Source of the DNA: Mucilaginibacter sp.
GTDB taxonomy: Bacteria > Bacteroidota > Bacteroidia > Sphingobacteriales > Sphingobacteriaceae
Direction of reading: 5' to 3'
Length of the DNA stretch: 48,777 nucleotides
Assembly: GCA_016763755.1 (NCBI GenBank)
Contig: JAESTD010000020.1
Span: 1-48,777, forward strand
Both the position numbers and the translations under genes were made by a program. Of the stretch, positions 36,469-45,256 are shown in pieces. The notes beneath the pieces were generated by a model. It was not told the origin of the DNA and searched no databases. It saw only the letters and a list, made by a program, of their open reading frames with translations. Position 1 is the first letter of the stretch. Every line of letters begins with the position of its first letter.

Positions 36469-37659
36469 ATGAAGCACTATGATCTTAAAATAATAAATGC
36501 CCGAATCATTACAGATCGTGAGATTATCGATGACGCGAAATTGTATGTTTCTAACGGCAAAATCGCCTTAATTGATCAAGCAAACCATCCGGCAAATCAT
36601 GTAATAGATGCTGGCGGTAATTTCCTTTCGCCGGGCTTTATTGACATCCATGTACATGGCGGGGCTGGTTTCGATTTTATGGATAATACGCTCGAAGCTT
36701 ACCTGGAAATAGCCAAATTGCATGCCCGCTATGGTACTACAGCCTTCACACCGACGACCTTAAGTTGCGAGCAAGAATCGCTTATGCAAACGCTGGAGTT
36801 GTATGAACAGGCCGAACCATTGAACACCCATGGCGCGCGTTTTTTAGGCATGCATATCGAAGGACCATACTTTTCTATGGAACAACGTGGTGCACAGGAT
36901 CCAAGATTTATCCGCCTGCCTGATTCTGCGGAGTATAAAGCCGTTTTAGAAAAATCATCTATAGTGAAACGCTGGAGCGCCGCGCCTGAGTTAGACGGTG
37001 CCATTGAGTTTGGCAAATATCTGAAAGATAAAGGTGTGCTTGGTTCCATTGCTCATACTGATGCCATTTATGAGGATGTTGAAGCTGCCTATACAAACGG
37101 TTTTACGCACATGACACATTTTTATTCGTGCATGTCTGGTGTGTCGCGCCGCAATGCTTTCCGCTACGCGGGAGTAGTAGAAGCCGGCTACCTGATTGAC
37201 GATATGACGGTAGAGATCATTGCTGATGGCCGGCACTTGCCGCCAGCACTTTTAAAACTGGTTTACAAAATAAAAGGCCCCGGTAAAATTGCATTGATCA
37301 CTGACGCTATGCGTGCAGCCGGTATGCCGCCGGGCGAGAGCGTTTTAGGCAGATTAAATGATGGCCTCAAAGTAATCATTGAAGATGGCGTTGCCAAACT
37401 GCCTGACCGTACTGCTTTTGCCGGCAGCGTGGCCACTACGATAGACTTGGTAAAAAATATGGTTCAACTGGCTGAAGTTTCTTTGCAGGATGCCATCACC
37501 ATGATGTGTGCCACACCCGCCCGCATCATGAATGTTTATGACCGCATGGGTTCTATCGCCAAAGGTAAATTTGCCGATCTGGTGATATTTGACGATGATT
37601 TTAACCTAAGTACAACCATAATTGGCGGAAAAGTGGTTTACACTGATTTAAAAGAATAA
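36469..37659 (+). CDS. nagA: N-acetylglucosamine-6-phosphate deacetylase
   Basis: 396 residues, amidohydrolase superfamily. SPGFIDIHVHGGAGFDF carries the His-x-His pair (61, 63). FLGMHIEGPYFSMEQRGA has the family glutamate (131). GSIAHTDAIYEDV (His196) and THMTHFYSCMSG (His214/217) supply further ligands. ALITDAMRAAGMPPG has the catalytic Asp279. FAGSVATTIDLVKNMV completes the pattern. It removes acetate from GlcNAc-6-phosphate. It lies 12 bases after the permease gene and 11 before nagB in one operon under operator O1. The sequence is of the divergent Bacteroidota type, but all key residues are there. Confidence 0.93.
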   Translation: MKHYDLKIINARIITDREIIDDAKLYVSNGKIALIDQANHPANHVIDAGGNFLSPGFIDIHVHGGAGFDFMDNTLEAYLEIAKLHARYGTTAFTPTTLSCEQESLMQTLELYEQAEPLNTHGARFLGMHIEGPYFSMEQRGAQDPRFIRLPDSAEYKAVLEKSSIVKRWSAAPELDGAIEFGKYLKDKGVLGSIAHTDAIYEDVEAAYTNGFTHMTHFYSCMSGVSRRNAFRYAGVVEAGYLIDDMTVEIIADGRHLPPALLKLVYKIKGPGKIALITDAMRAAGMPPGESVLGRLNDGLKVIIEDGVAKLPDRTAFAGSVATTIDLVKNMVQLAEVSLQDAITMMCATPARIMNVYDRMGSIAKGKFADLVIFDDDFNLSTTIIGGKVVYTDLKE

Positions 37660-37670
37660 GATAACAGATC

Positions 37671-38435
37671 ATGATACAGACGATCCAAAAAGATAAACTA
37701 AAAGTATTAGTGTTGCAGGATAGGGCAGAACTGGGCCGAACGGCTGCTGCGATGGCGGGCGAAAAGATAAGGGAATTGTTAGCTGCCAAACCGGAGATCA
37801 ACGTCATCTTTGCGGCAGCACCATCACAGAACGAATTTCTGGAGGCGTTGATTACCGATGAAAAGATTGAATGGGGCAGAATCAACGCCTTCCACATGGA
37901 TGAGTATCTTGGCTTACCGGATGACGCGCCGCAACTGTTCAGCAGCTTTTTAAAACGGAGTATTTTTAATCGCGTGGCTTTTAAAAGTGTCAACTGTATC
38001 AAAGGTGCCGCCGCCGATGCCGACGCAGAATGTGAACGCTATGCTTCCTTATTGAAAGAACATCCGGCCGATATAGTTTGCATGGGGATAGGAGAGAATA
38101 CCCATATCGCCTTTAACGATCCGCACGTGGCAGAATTTAACGACACGAAAATGGTAAAAGTGGTTACCCTTGATATGGCCTGCCGCCGCCAACAGGTTAA
38201 CGATGAATGCTTTGCAGCCATTGATGATGTGCCTGAATATGCTATTACACTTACCGTACCGGCGCTGATGAGCGCCACACATTTATTCTGCATGGTGCCC
38301 GGAGCTAATAAAGCAGATGCGGTTCAGCGCACACTGGCAGAACCGGTTAGCGAACTTTACCCATCAACCATTCTACGCACGCATGATAGCTGCGTATTAT
38401 TTGCCGATAAGAACAGTTCGATGATAGTTGATTAA
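37671..38435 (+). CDS. nagB: Glucosamine-6-phosphate deaminase-family protein with altered active-site residues
   Basis: 254 residues, NagB/6-phosphogluconolactonase (SugarP_isomerase) family. FHMDEYLGLPDD holds the conserved Asp77 used in ring opening and enolisation. GIGENTHIAFNDP (139-151) aligns with the GVGNDGHIAFNEP loop of E. coli NagB. His145 is kept, but the catalytic aspartate (E. coli Asp141) is Asn143 and the partner glutamate (Glu148) is Asp150. It would convert glucosamine-6-phosphate to fructose-6-phosphate and ammonia. Third gene of the operon with nagA, followed by a terminator. The substitutions leave open a changed mechanism or substrate. Confidence 0.85.
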   Translation: MIQTIQKDKLKVLVLQDRAELGRTAAAMAGEKIRELLAAKPEINVIFAAAPSQNEFLEALITDEKIEWGRINAFHMDEYLGLPDDAPQLFSSFLKRSIFNRVAFKSVNCIKGAAADADAECERYASLLKEHPADIVCMGIGENTHIAFNDPHVAEFNDTKMVKVVTLDMACRRQQVNDECFAAIDDVPEYAITLTVPALMSATHLFCMVPGANKADAVQRTLAEPVSELYPSTILRTHDSCVLFADKNSSMIVD

Positions 38436-38464
38436 AATTACCCAAACCTTTACAAGCTGTAACA

Positions 38465-38485
38465 GGGGCGGAAGCCCCTTTTTTT
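38465..38485 (+). terminator. Intrinsic terminator after nagB
   Basis: GGGGC (38465-38469), loop GGAA, GCCCC (38474-38478), then seven T. A short GC-only stem with a stable tetraloop closes the permease-nagA-nagB operon. Confidence 0.9.
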
Positions 38486-38537
38486 GTGCATTAGCTATCG
38501 GCGCGAAGTGCTCGAACACTCCAACTCTCTAAAATAT

Positions 38538-38626
38538 GTCATTGCGGGGAGCGCCAGCGACGTTGCAATCTCACAGGCAAATTCTGGTGTTGTCCTCTGA
38601 GATTCCACGCTCTCGCTCGCAATGAA
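38538..38626. repeat. REP-like imperfect inverted repeat
   Basis: TCATTGCGGGGAGCG at 38539 and GCAATCTCACAGG face CCTCTGAGATT and CGCTCGCAATGA near 38595-38625, forming long imperfect arms. This matches the CATTGCG...GCAATCTC palindromic element common between genes in Sphingobacteriaceae and relatives. There is no coding capacity. It lies after the nagB terminator and before the susC promoter. Confidence 0.7.
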
Positions 38627-38753
38627 ATAGTTTTCTCATCCCAAAATCACCCAATTTAAACATCCCCAAAACCACTCTAAGCTTCATAAAGGCGATTTCT
38701 CCAAACCATTTACCTCGCGTGAATTTGAATTTCCTCCATAAACCAAAAATAAA

Positions 38754-38784
38754 TTTGGATAACTCGTTTAAGTAACTATATTTG
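38754..38784 (+). promoter_or_regulatory. susC promoter (Bacteroidota sigma consensus)
   Basis: TTTG at 38754-38757 and TATATTTG at 38777-38784 (TAnnTTTG) are separated by exactly 19 bases, the consensus for housekeeping promoters in Bacteroidota. The predicted start at about 38790 falls in the first operator (38789-38802), which would let a bound repressor block initiation. Confidence 0.75.
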
Positions 38785-38788
38785 TTTA

Positions 38789-38802
38789 CGTGTACGTACA
38801 CG
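38789..38802. promoter_or_regulatory. LacI-type operator O2a
   Basis: CGTGTACGTACACG is a perfect 14-base palindrome with the same core as O1. It lies right after the -7 box of the susC promoter. Confidence 0.83.
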
Positions 38803-38806
38803 ATTT

Positions 38807-38826
38807 AATTGTGTGCGTACACAATT
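38807..38826. promoter_or_regulatory. LacI-type operator O2b
   Basis: AATTGTGTGCGTACACAATT is a 20-base palindrome with one mismatched pair. Its centre is 21 bases from that of O2a, two helical turns, so two repressor dimers would sit on the same face of the DNA. Confidence 0.8.
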
Positions 38827-38992
38827 TAAATATATTATTTGGTGTGCGCCGCTGCCGTTAGGATACATTTTCTGGCAGACTGCGTGTTTTTTTAGCCTGA
38901 TAAGCAATGAACCGGTGGGGTGTTGGGCAATGTTTGTGAGTTCTGAATAAACTGAGATAACTAAATAACTAACCCTTTTAAAGATTAACCTT
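38827..38992 (+). other. Long 5' leader of the susC mRNA
   Basis: About 200 bases separate the predicted transcription start (about 38790) and the susC ATG. No known riboswitch or small ORF is recognised. ATAACTAAATAACTAAC before the gene is a short tandem-like stretch. The leader might carry post-transcriptional control, as known for some Bacteroides susC leaders, but nothing specific is seen. Confidence 0.35.
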
Positions 38993-41900
38993 ATGATCAA
39001 ACTTCGACCACCGGGTATTTTGGTGTCCCTTAAAAAACACCGGGTGCATAACCTATCAGGGCGGGGATTGGCAGCTTTATGTTGCTTCCTGCTTTTGCTA
39101 ACCACAGCAGCTTATGCGCAAAACAAAACCGTTACAGGTAAAGTAACAGATGGCAGCACCAACGAACCCGTTCCGGGAGCGTCTGTAAGGGTGAAAAACA
39201 CAACTAATGGCACCATGACCGATGGCCAGGGAACATTTAAATTAAATATTGCTGATGACGCTACGTTAGAGGTGACGAGCGTTGGCTACAAACCCACCGA
39301 AATTAGGGCAGGCGGAAATGGCGCATTGCTGGTTAAGCTCGAATCGTTAAACAAATCGCTTACCGAAGTAGTTGTGGTAGGTTACGGAACTGCTAAACGC
39401 TCAGACGTCACAGGATCTGTCTCATCGCTCTCAAAAGAACGTTTATCACAATTACCTGTGGGGGATGTTTTGCAAGCCATGCAGGGCGCAGTAGCAGGTG
39501 TAAATATATCGGCAAGCACCGCAGCGCCGGGGCAGTCGCCGTCGGTATTGGTACGTGGTGTTAATTCTATCAACGGTGCAACATCACCTTTGATAGTTAT
39601 TGACGGGATCCCGTTTGAAAATGCCAGCCTAAGCGATATCAGCACAACAGATATTGCATCAGTAGATGTATTAAAAGATGTATCAGCCACTGCTATTTAT
39701 GGTACACGCGGTGCAAACGGTGTTATCCTCGTAACCACTAAACGCGGTAAAACAGGAAAAGCGGCTATCACTTTTAACACGTATGCTGGCTATGAGAATT
39801 TTGCTCACACTTTCGCACCAATGAGCCCTGCCGAGTACGTGCAGAAATATGCCGACTGGAAACAACAGGCCGGTGTTGACAATAACCTTCCGGTTCCAAA
39901 TCAGTACGAACTGGAGAACAATAATGCCGGTATTACTACCGATTGGCTGAAGAAAATACAGCAGCAAGGTTTTATACAGGATCATACTTTAAGCATATCC
40001 GGCGGTAGCGAAGATGTTAAATACTACGTATCCGGAGATTATTTTAGTCAGAAAGGCGTGATACAGGGATACCAGAATAAACGCGGAAGCATCCGTTCAA
40101 ATATCGATGCAAAGATCACCAATTACCTGTCGGCAGGTTTAAACCTTAACCTGGTGAGTAATAACGCAGATGGCGGTCGCGCGAGTTTAAAACAGGCCGC
40201 AGAGGTTAGCCCATATGGCCGTTTTAAAAACCCTAATGGTACATACGCCATCTTCCCGATGGAAGGGGAGCAAGCCATCCAAAGCCCGATGCTTGGCTTG
40301 TTGAACGACAGACAGCAGCGCCGCCAAAACATCATTGCCAATGTATTTGCAGAACTTAAGCCATTTGCAGGTTTTAAATATCGCATCAATGCGGGATATA
40401 CTTACACCCCGGGTGTTTACCGTAATTACGCGGGCCGACTGGCGGGTGATATTGCCGGTGGTACCGCCGATATATCAAACACTGATCAAAAACGCTGGAT
40501 AGTGGAGAACATATTCAGTTACGAAAAAAACTGGGCAAAGAGCCATCTGGATCTTACCGGCTTATATAGTGCCCAGCAGAACCAAACTTTCTCGTCTTCT
40601 ACAACCGCTACAGGTTTCATCAATGATGCTTTAAGCTTCAATAATTTGGCAGGGGCTACGTCTGTGCAAGCCCAGTCAGAATCGATTGATACCCGTATGG
40701 TATCGCAGATGCTGAGGGTCAACTACTCATATGACAGCCGATACCTTATCACAGCAACTGCTCGCAGGGACGGTTATTCTGCTTTCGGGGCAAGTAATAA
40801 TAAATACGGTTTGTTCCCTTCCGTCGCTTTAGCCTGGAATATCAGTCATGAGGGCTTTCTCAAAAACTCAACCTTTATCAACAATCTAAAGTTGAGGGGT
40901 TCTTATGGTTTGTCAGGTAACCAATCTGCGGTTATACCTAATTCTACCATATCAACTTTTACCTCAACTTCCATACCTTCAAACGGCCGTCCTATCACAG
41001 GCGTTATTGCCGATGTTTTGGGCAACAGCAACCTGAAATGGGAGAGTACTTATGGTAGCAATATTGGAGTTGATTTCGCAATATTGAACAACCGCATTAC
41101 CGGTACTATTGAGGCTTATAACACACGCACCAAAGACCTGGTATTATATCGTGCGCTGCCTACTGCCACCGGATATTCGCAGGTAGTAACCAACGTTGGT
41201 AAAGTAGCTAACAAAGGTTTAGAGATCTCGTTACGCACCCAAAATATTAACGGTGCCGATTTTAAGTGGGAAACCAACTTAAATTTCTCTGCCAATACTA
41301 ATAAGATAATTGACTTGTATGGCGATAAAAAAGACGACCGTGGTAACCGTTTATTTATTGGCCAGCCTGTATACGTAATTTACGATTACAAACAGACAGG
41401 TGTTTGGAAGGTTGGCGAAAGCACCGCCGGCCATGACCCTGACGCTACACCCGGCGACATCAAGTTTGCCGATCTGGACGGAAGCGGCAACATCTCGTCT
41501 GATGGTAATGACCAAACCGTCATCGGCCAATCGTTGCCTAAATGGACAGGCGGTATCACCAATACTTTCCACTATAAAAACTTTCATTTAAGTGTGTTTA
41601 TCCAAACCGTACAAGGTGTCACTAAAAACAACCAGGCGATAGATTTTATCGACTTTGGCGGTCGCCAAAACCTGCCTGCCGGATTGGGTTATTGGACAGA
41701 AGCTAACCAAAGCAATGTAAGGCCTAAACTTACTTACGTAAACTACCTGGGCTACGGGTATCCTGAAGATGCCAGCTTTACCCGTATTAAGGACGTAACG
41801 CTTAGCTACACGTTTGCCAAGGAATTGCTGAGCAAACTTAAAATAGGAGGGTTAACCGTTTATGCAAGCGGGCGTAACCTGGCTACGTTCACTAAATGGC

Positions 41901-42004
41901 ATGGTTGGGATCCAGAGGTATCATACGCCAATGCCGGCGATGCCAGCCTGAATTATCCATTGGTACGCACCATCATCTTGGGCGCTAACATTACACTCCG
42001 TTAA
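38993..42004 (+). CDS. susC: SusC/RagA-type TonB-linked outer-membrane transporter
   Basis: 1003 residues. The signal peptide ends near AYAQ (about 40-43). A carboxypeptidase-regulatory-like beta domain (about 45-120) with VTGKVTDGSTNEPVPGASV follows. The plug begins at LTEVVVVGYGTAKRSDVTGS and continues with VLVRGVNSINGATSPLIVID and TAIYGTRGANGVILVTTKRG. The rest is a beta barrel rich in aromatic strands. It imports oligosaccharides across the outer membrane using TonB energy, together with the SusD lipoprotein encoded 12 bases downstream. The GH20 enzyme, nag genes and shared operators point to N-acetylhexosamine-containing glycans as the substrate. Confidence 0.95.
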   Translation: MIKLRPPGILVSLKKHRVHNLSGRGLAALCCFLLLLTTAAYAQNKTVTGKVTDGSTNEPVPGASVRVKNTTNGTMTDGQGTFKLNIADDATLEVTSVGYKPTEIRAGGNGALLVKLESLNKSLTEVVVVGYGTAKRSDVTGSVSSLSKERLSQLPVGDVLQAMQGAVAGVNISASTAAPGQSPSVLVRGVNSINGATSPLIVIDGIPFENASLSDISTTDIASVDVLKDVSATAIYGTRGANGVILVTTKRGKTGKAAITFNTYAGYENFAHTFAPMSPAEYVQKYADWKQQAGVDNNLPVPNQYELENNNAGITTDWLKKIQQQGFIQDHTLSISGGSEDVKYYVSGDYFSQKGVIQGYQNKRGSIRSNIDAKITNYLSAGLNLNLVSNNADGGRASLKQAAEVSPYGRFKNPNGTYAIFPMEGEQAIQSPMLGLLNDRQQRRQNIIANVFAELKPFAGFKYRINAGYTYTPGVYRNYAGRLAGDIAGGTADISNTDQKRWIVENIFSYEKNWAKSHLDLTGLYSAQQNQTFSSSTTATGFINDALSFNNLAGATSVQAQSESIDTRMVSQMLRVNYSYDSRYLITATARRDGYSAFGASNNKYGLFPSVALAWNISHEGFLKNSTFINNLKLRGSYGLSGNQSAVIPNSTISTFTSTSIPSNGRPITGVIADVLGNSNLKWESTYGSNIGVDFAILNNRITGTIEAYNTRTKDLVLYRALPTATGYSQVVTNVGKVANKGLEISLRTQNINGADFKWETNLNFSANTNKIIDLYGDKKDDRGNRLFIGQPVYVIYDYKQTGVWKVGESTAGHDPDATPGDIKFADLDGSGNISSDGNDQTVIGQSLPKWTGGITNTFHYKNFHLSVFIQTVQGVTKNNQAIDFIDFGGRQNLPAGLGYWTEANQSNVRPKLTYVNYLGYGYPEDASFTRIKDVTLSYTFAKELLSKLKIGGLTVYASGRNLATFTKWHGWDPEVSYANAGDASLNYPLVRTIILGANITLR

Positions 42005-42015
42005 ACAGAAAAATC

Positions 42016-43653
42016 ATGAAACAATATAAAATATTAGCAGCGGTAGGTATAGCAGCAATGTGCGCGCTATCGGCATGCAAAAAGTCTTTTTTAGATGAAA
42101 AAGTGTACTCAAAATTTACGCCGGAGGCACTTAACGACTCGCTGGCGTTTGAAGCCGGCATTATCGGTTTACAAAGCCAATACTCGCTTTGGAACACCAT
42201 GAACGAAAATGACAACGGTAACCAGGGCTTCCTTTGCGTTTGGCAAATGGGTACCGATGTGGCTTACAATAAAGCACCTGACGATCTTGATCCGATGGCC
42301 ATCCCTTACACCAACTATGAGAAATTAAACTCAGCCGATGTATCATCAACCTTTGTGTGGAAATGGGCTTACAATATTATTAACAATGCCAACGTAGTTA
42401 TCCTTAACGTTGATAAAGGTGAAGTGCCGGTAAGCGCAGGTTTCAGAAATAAAATAAAAGGGCAGGCTATGTTCTACCGTGCGCTGGCTTACAATTACCT
42501 GGCTACGCTATATGGTAATGTTCCGCTGATAACAATGCCATTATCGGCCCCAAAAACAGATTTTACCAGGACACCGGTTGCGCAGATCAATGACCTTATT
42601 GTGTCCGACCTTAACTTTGCAAAGGTAAACGCACCTAACATAGATGATAATATCAATAAATCGTTGCCAAACAAAGCTATGGCATCACAACTGCTGGCCG
42701 AAGCGTATCTGCGGATAGGCGGTAAGGATGCGGAAGCTGAAGCAGAGTGTAATGCCATTATCAATAGCGGTCAGTTTAGCCTCATACAAGCCCGTTACGG
42801 CGTTAAGGCTACCCAACCCGGCGATTATTTTGCCGATATGTTTATTTTTGGTAACCAGCGCCGCACCCAGGGCAACACTGAAGCTATCTGGGTTGAAGAA
42901 ACCGAAAACCCTGCAACAGTACCAAACGGTGCCGGGCCGGATATTGTTGACAGGTTTCCGGGGTTCCATTTTACAGGATCGCAACATCGCAGGGCATGGG
43001 GAAGCAGGTATTATAACACGCCGGGTATGCTGTTATGCGATACTTTGGGTGGTAGAGGCATCAGCCGTATGGCTTTAACCTATTACGTGCTTAACGCTTA
43101 CAAAGCTGGTGACATCCGTAACTCGCAATACAACATCCGCAGAAATTATTATTATAATGATCCTTCGTCGGCCCTGTATGGTCAACGAGTAGTACCAGGG
43201 CCGGGGATAGACACCAATCGTAACATCGTACCTAAAACAAACAAATGGGACCAGTTTGACCCGAACGATACATTTGGCAGTAGCATGATAAAAGATTTTA
43301 TCATCATGCGTTTAGGTGAAACTTATTTGCTTAAAGCCGAAGCTCAATTTAAGCAAGGTAAATTAGGAGAAGCCGCCATCACCATTAATGTTCTACGGGA
43401 TAGGGCACATGCCGGCACAGTATCGGCGAGTGATATCACATTGGATTTTATCCTCGACGAGCGTGTACGCGAACTGATAGGCGAAGAGAACCGCCGCATG
43501 ACATTAATGCGTACCGGTACTTTGGCGCAAAGGATACAGGGCCGTGGCTTAAAAATTACAGGCGTTACCGATAAGATAAAACTGCTGCCTATCCCGCAAT
43601 CAGAGATAGACTTGAACAAGGATGCCAAATTGGAGCAAAACCCCGGGTATTGA
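42016..43653 (+). CDS. susD: SusD/RagB-type surface glycan-binding lipoprotein
   Basis: 545 residues with a lipoprotein signal (MCALSAC, lipidated Cys21) followed by KKSFLDEKVYSKFTPEAL, typical of the family start. Helical TPR-like parts include GQAMFYRALAYNYLATLYGN and KAMASQLLAEAYLRIGGKDA. The C-terminal signature FIIMRLGETYLLKAEAQFKQ and LDERVRELIGEENRRMTLMR confirms SusD/RagB. It caps the SusC barrel at the cell surface and captures the glycan. It lies 12 bases after susC and 43 bases before the GH20 gene. Confidence 0.95.
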   Translation: MKQYKILAAVGIAAMCALSACKKSFLDEKVYSKFTPEALNDSLAFEAGIIGLQSQYSLWNTMNENDNGNQGFLCVWQMGTDVAYNKAPDDLDPMAIPYTNYEKLNSADVSSTFVWKWAYNIINNANVVILNVDKGEVPVSAGFRNKIKGQAMFYRALAYNYLATLYGNVPLITMPLSAPKTDFTRTPVAQINDLIVSDLNFAKVNAPNIDDNINKSLPNKAMASQLLAEAYLRIGGKDAEAEAECNAIINSGQFSLIQARYGVKATQPGDYFADMFIFGNQRRTQGNTEAIWVEETENPATVPNGAGPDIVDRFPGFHFTGSQHRRAWGSRYYNTPGMLLCDTLGGRGISRMALTYYVLNAYKAGDIRNSQYNIRRNYYYNDPSSALYGQRVVPGPGIDTNRNIVPKTNKWDQFDPNDTFGSSMIKDFIIMRLGETYLLKAEAQFKQGKLGEAAITINVLRDRAHAGTVSASDITLDFILDERVRELIGEENRRMTLMRTGTLAQRIQGRGLKITGVTDKIKLLPIPQSEIDLNKDAKLEQNPGY

Positions 43654-43696
43654 TTATTGGTTTAAATACTTATATTGTTGGGTAATACAATCACTT

Positions 43697-45256
43697 ATGA
43701 GAACTTACTTACAAAGGAGCTTTATATTATTGTTGTTGACCGTGGCAATGTGTTTAAACGCGTCAGCTAAGCCCTACGCCGATACAGATCCCGTTACCGT
43801 AAAAGGCTTTCACCTTGATCTGCGTATTCAGGTGATGAAACTGCCTGCGCTTAAAAAGTTTGTAAATGATCTGAGCAAGCGCGGCATCAATACCATCATT
43901 ATGGAATGGGAAGGGAGCTATCCTTTTGAGAAAGAACCTCTGATTGCCAACCGCTACGCGTACACCCGTGCAGAAGTTGCCGAATTTATCAATTATTGTA
44001 AATCGCTTAAAGTGCAGGTAATTCCGTTGCAGCAGAGTTTTGGGCACGTAGAGTACATTCTACGTAACTACAAATATGCCGATATGCGCGAAGACCAAAA
44101 GGATTTTAGCCAGGTATGCCCAAGTGAACCCGAACTGAATAAGGCTTTATTTAAAACGCTTTACAAGGATATGATAGCCACGCATAATTCGCCGTACCTG
44201 CATATAGGCGGCGATGAAACCTACCTGCTGGGGCATTGCGAAAAATGTAAAAAACGGGCAGCCGAAATAGGGCTGTCCCGTTTATACTTTGACCATGTTA
44301 AAATGCTGTGCGATATTGTGGTGAGCCTGGGTAAAAGACCAATTGTGTGGGCCGATATTGCTTTGAAATACCCTGATTATATCAAACTGCTGCCCAAAGA
44401 AACCATTTTTATCGACTGGAATTACGGCTGGGATGTAAACCATTTCGGCGATCATACCAAGCTGCTCAATTCGGGGTATGAGATCTGGGGATCGCCATCT
44501 ATTAGGAGTTACCCGGATAATTATTTCTTAACGGATTGGCAAAAGCATTTCAATAACATTCATGATTTTGTACCGCTCTCACGCAAGCTTAATTACAAAG
44601 GTATTGTGATGACATCGTGGTCAACATCAGGCGTTTATTCATCTTTATTTGAATCAGAAGATGAGCTTATAGACCTGTTCGCTATCAGGCATGTTTATCC
44701 CCTTAGCGGTTTCAATATCCTGGTTGATTATTACCTGAACACCCTGGCCGGTAAAAGCGCCTTGCCTATAGAGCAGTTCATCGATCAGTATGCTAAAGAG
44801 CATTATGGCTTCGATAAAGATAAAGCTGCGCAATTGCGTAAAGCCTTGTTCGCTGCGCCTTATAATGTTCAACGGGGTAAGGTAGTTTCCAAACAAAACC
44901 TAAGCATAGCCAATTTGCTGGATACCGCCGAAAACTCTTTGAAAACCTTAAAAGAACTCAAACCCGTAAAAGGTTTGGATGAGTACCGCCACTATTTACT
45001 GATGGCAGAGATACGCTTGTATTATCTGCGTTTTATGCAGATTGAAAGTGAGGTGAATGCGCCATCTTTCACAGCTGAACAAGTGCCGGTTTATGCCGAC
45101 AAAGTAAAAAAGCTGCTGGCCGATGAACCGCGATTGAGCAAAGAGTTTACCGACCTGAATAGCGGCTTTCTGCATCCGGGCGGGGTAGAGGAAGAGAATA
45201 TCCTGCGCAGCCAAAAGATCCATGTTTTGTATGATCGTTTAGCAAAAATAAAATGA
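43697..45256 (+). CDS. Secreted family 20 glycoside hydrolase (beta-N-acetylhexosaminidase-like)
   Basis: 519 residues from ATG at 43697, which gives a proper signal peptide (SFILLLLTVAMCLNASAK). The frame is open further upstream but overlaps susD. The TIM-barrel domain starts at VKGFHLDLRIQVMKLPALKK. HIGGDE at 169-174 has the Asp173-Glu174 pair used in substrate-assisted catalysis by GH20 enzymes. IVMTSWSTSG is a late active-site strand. A C-terminal helical region (about 370-519) follows. It lacks the usual GH20 N-terminal accessory domain, so it resembles the hexosaminidase D type. It should release terminal N-acetylhexosamine, feeding the permease and nag genes. Confidence 0.85.
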   Translation: MRTYLQRSFILLLLTVAMCLNASAKPYADTDPVTVKGFHLDLRIQVMKLPALKKFVNDLSKRGINTIIMEWEGSYPFEKEPLIANRYAYTRAEVAEFINYCKSLKVQVIPLQQSFGHVEYILRNYKYADMREDQKDFSQVCPSEPELNKALFKTLYKDMIATHNSPYLHIGGDETYLLGHCEKCKKRAAEIGLSRLYFDHVKMLCDIVVSLGKRPIVWADIALKYPDYIKLLPKETIFIDWNYGWDVNHFGDHTKLLNSGYEIWGSPSIRSYPDNYFLTDWQKHFNNIHDFVPLSRKLNYKGIVMTSWSTSGVYSSLFESEDELIDLFAIRHVYPLSGFNILVDYYLNTLAGKSALPIEQFIDQYAKEHYGFDKDKAAQLRKALFAAPYNVQRGKVVSKQNLSIANLLDTAENSLKTLKELKPVKGLDEYRHYLLMAEIRLYYLRFMQIESEVNAPSFTAEQVPVYADKVKKLLADEPRLSKEFTDLNSGFLHPGGVEEENILRSQKIHVLYDRLAKIK

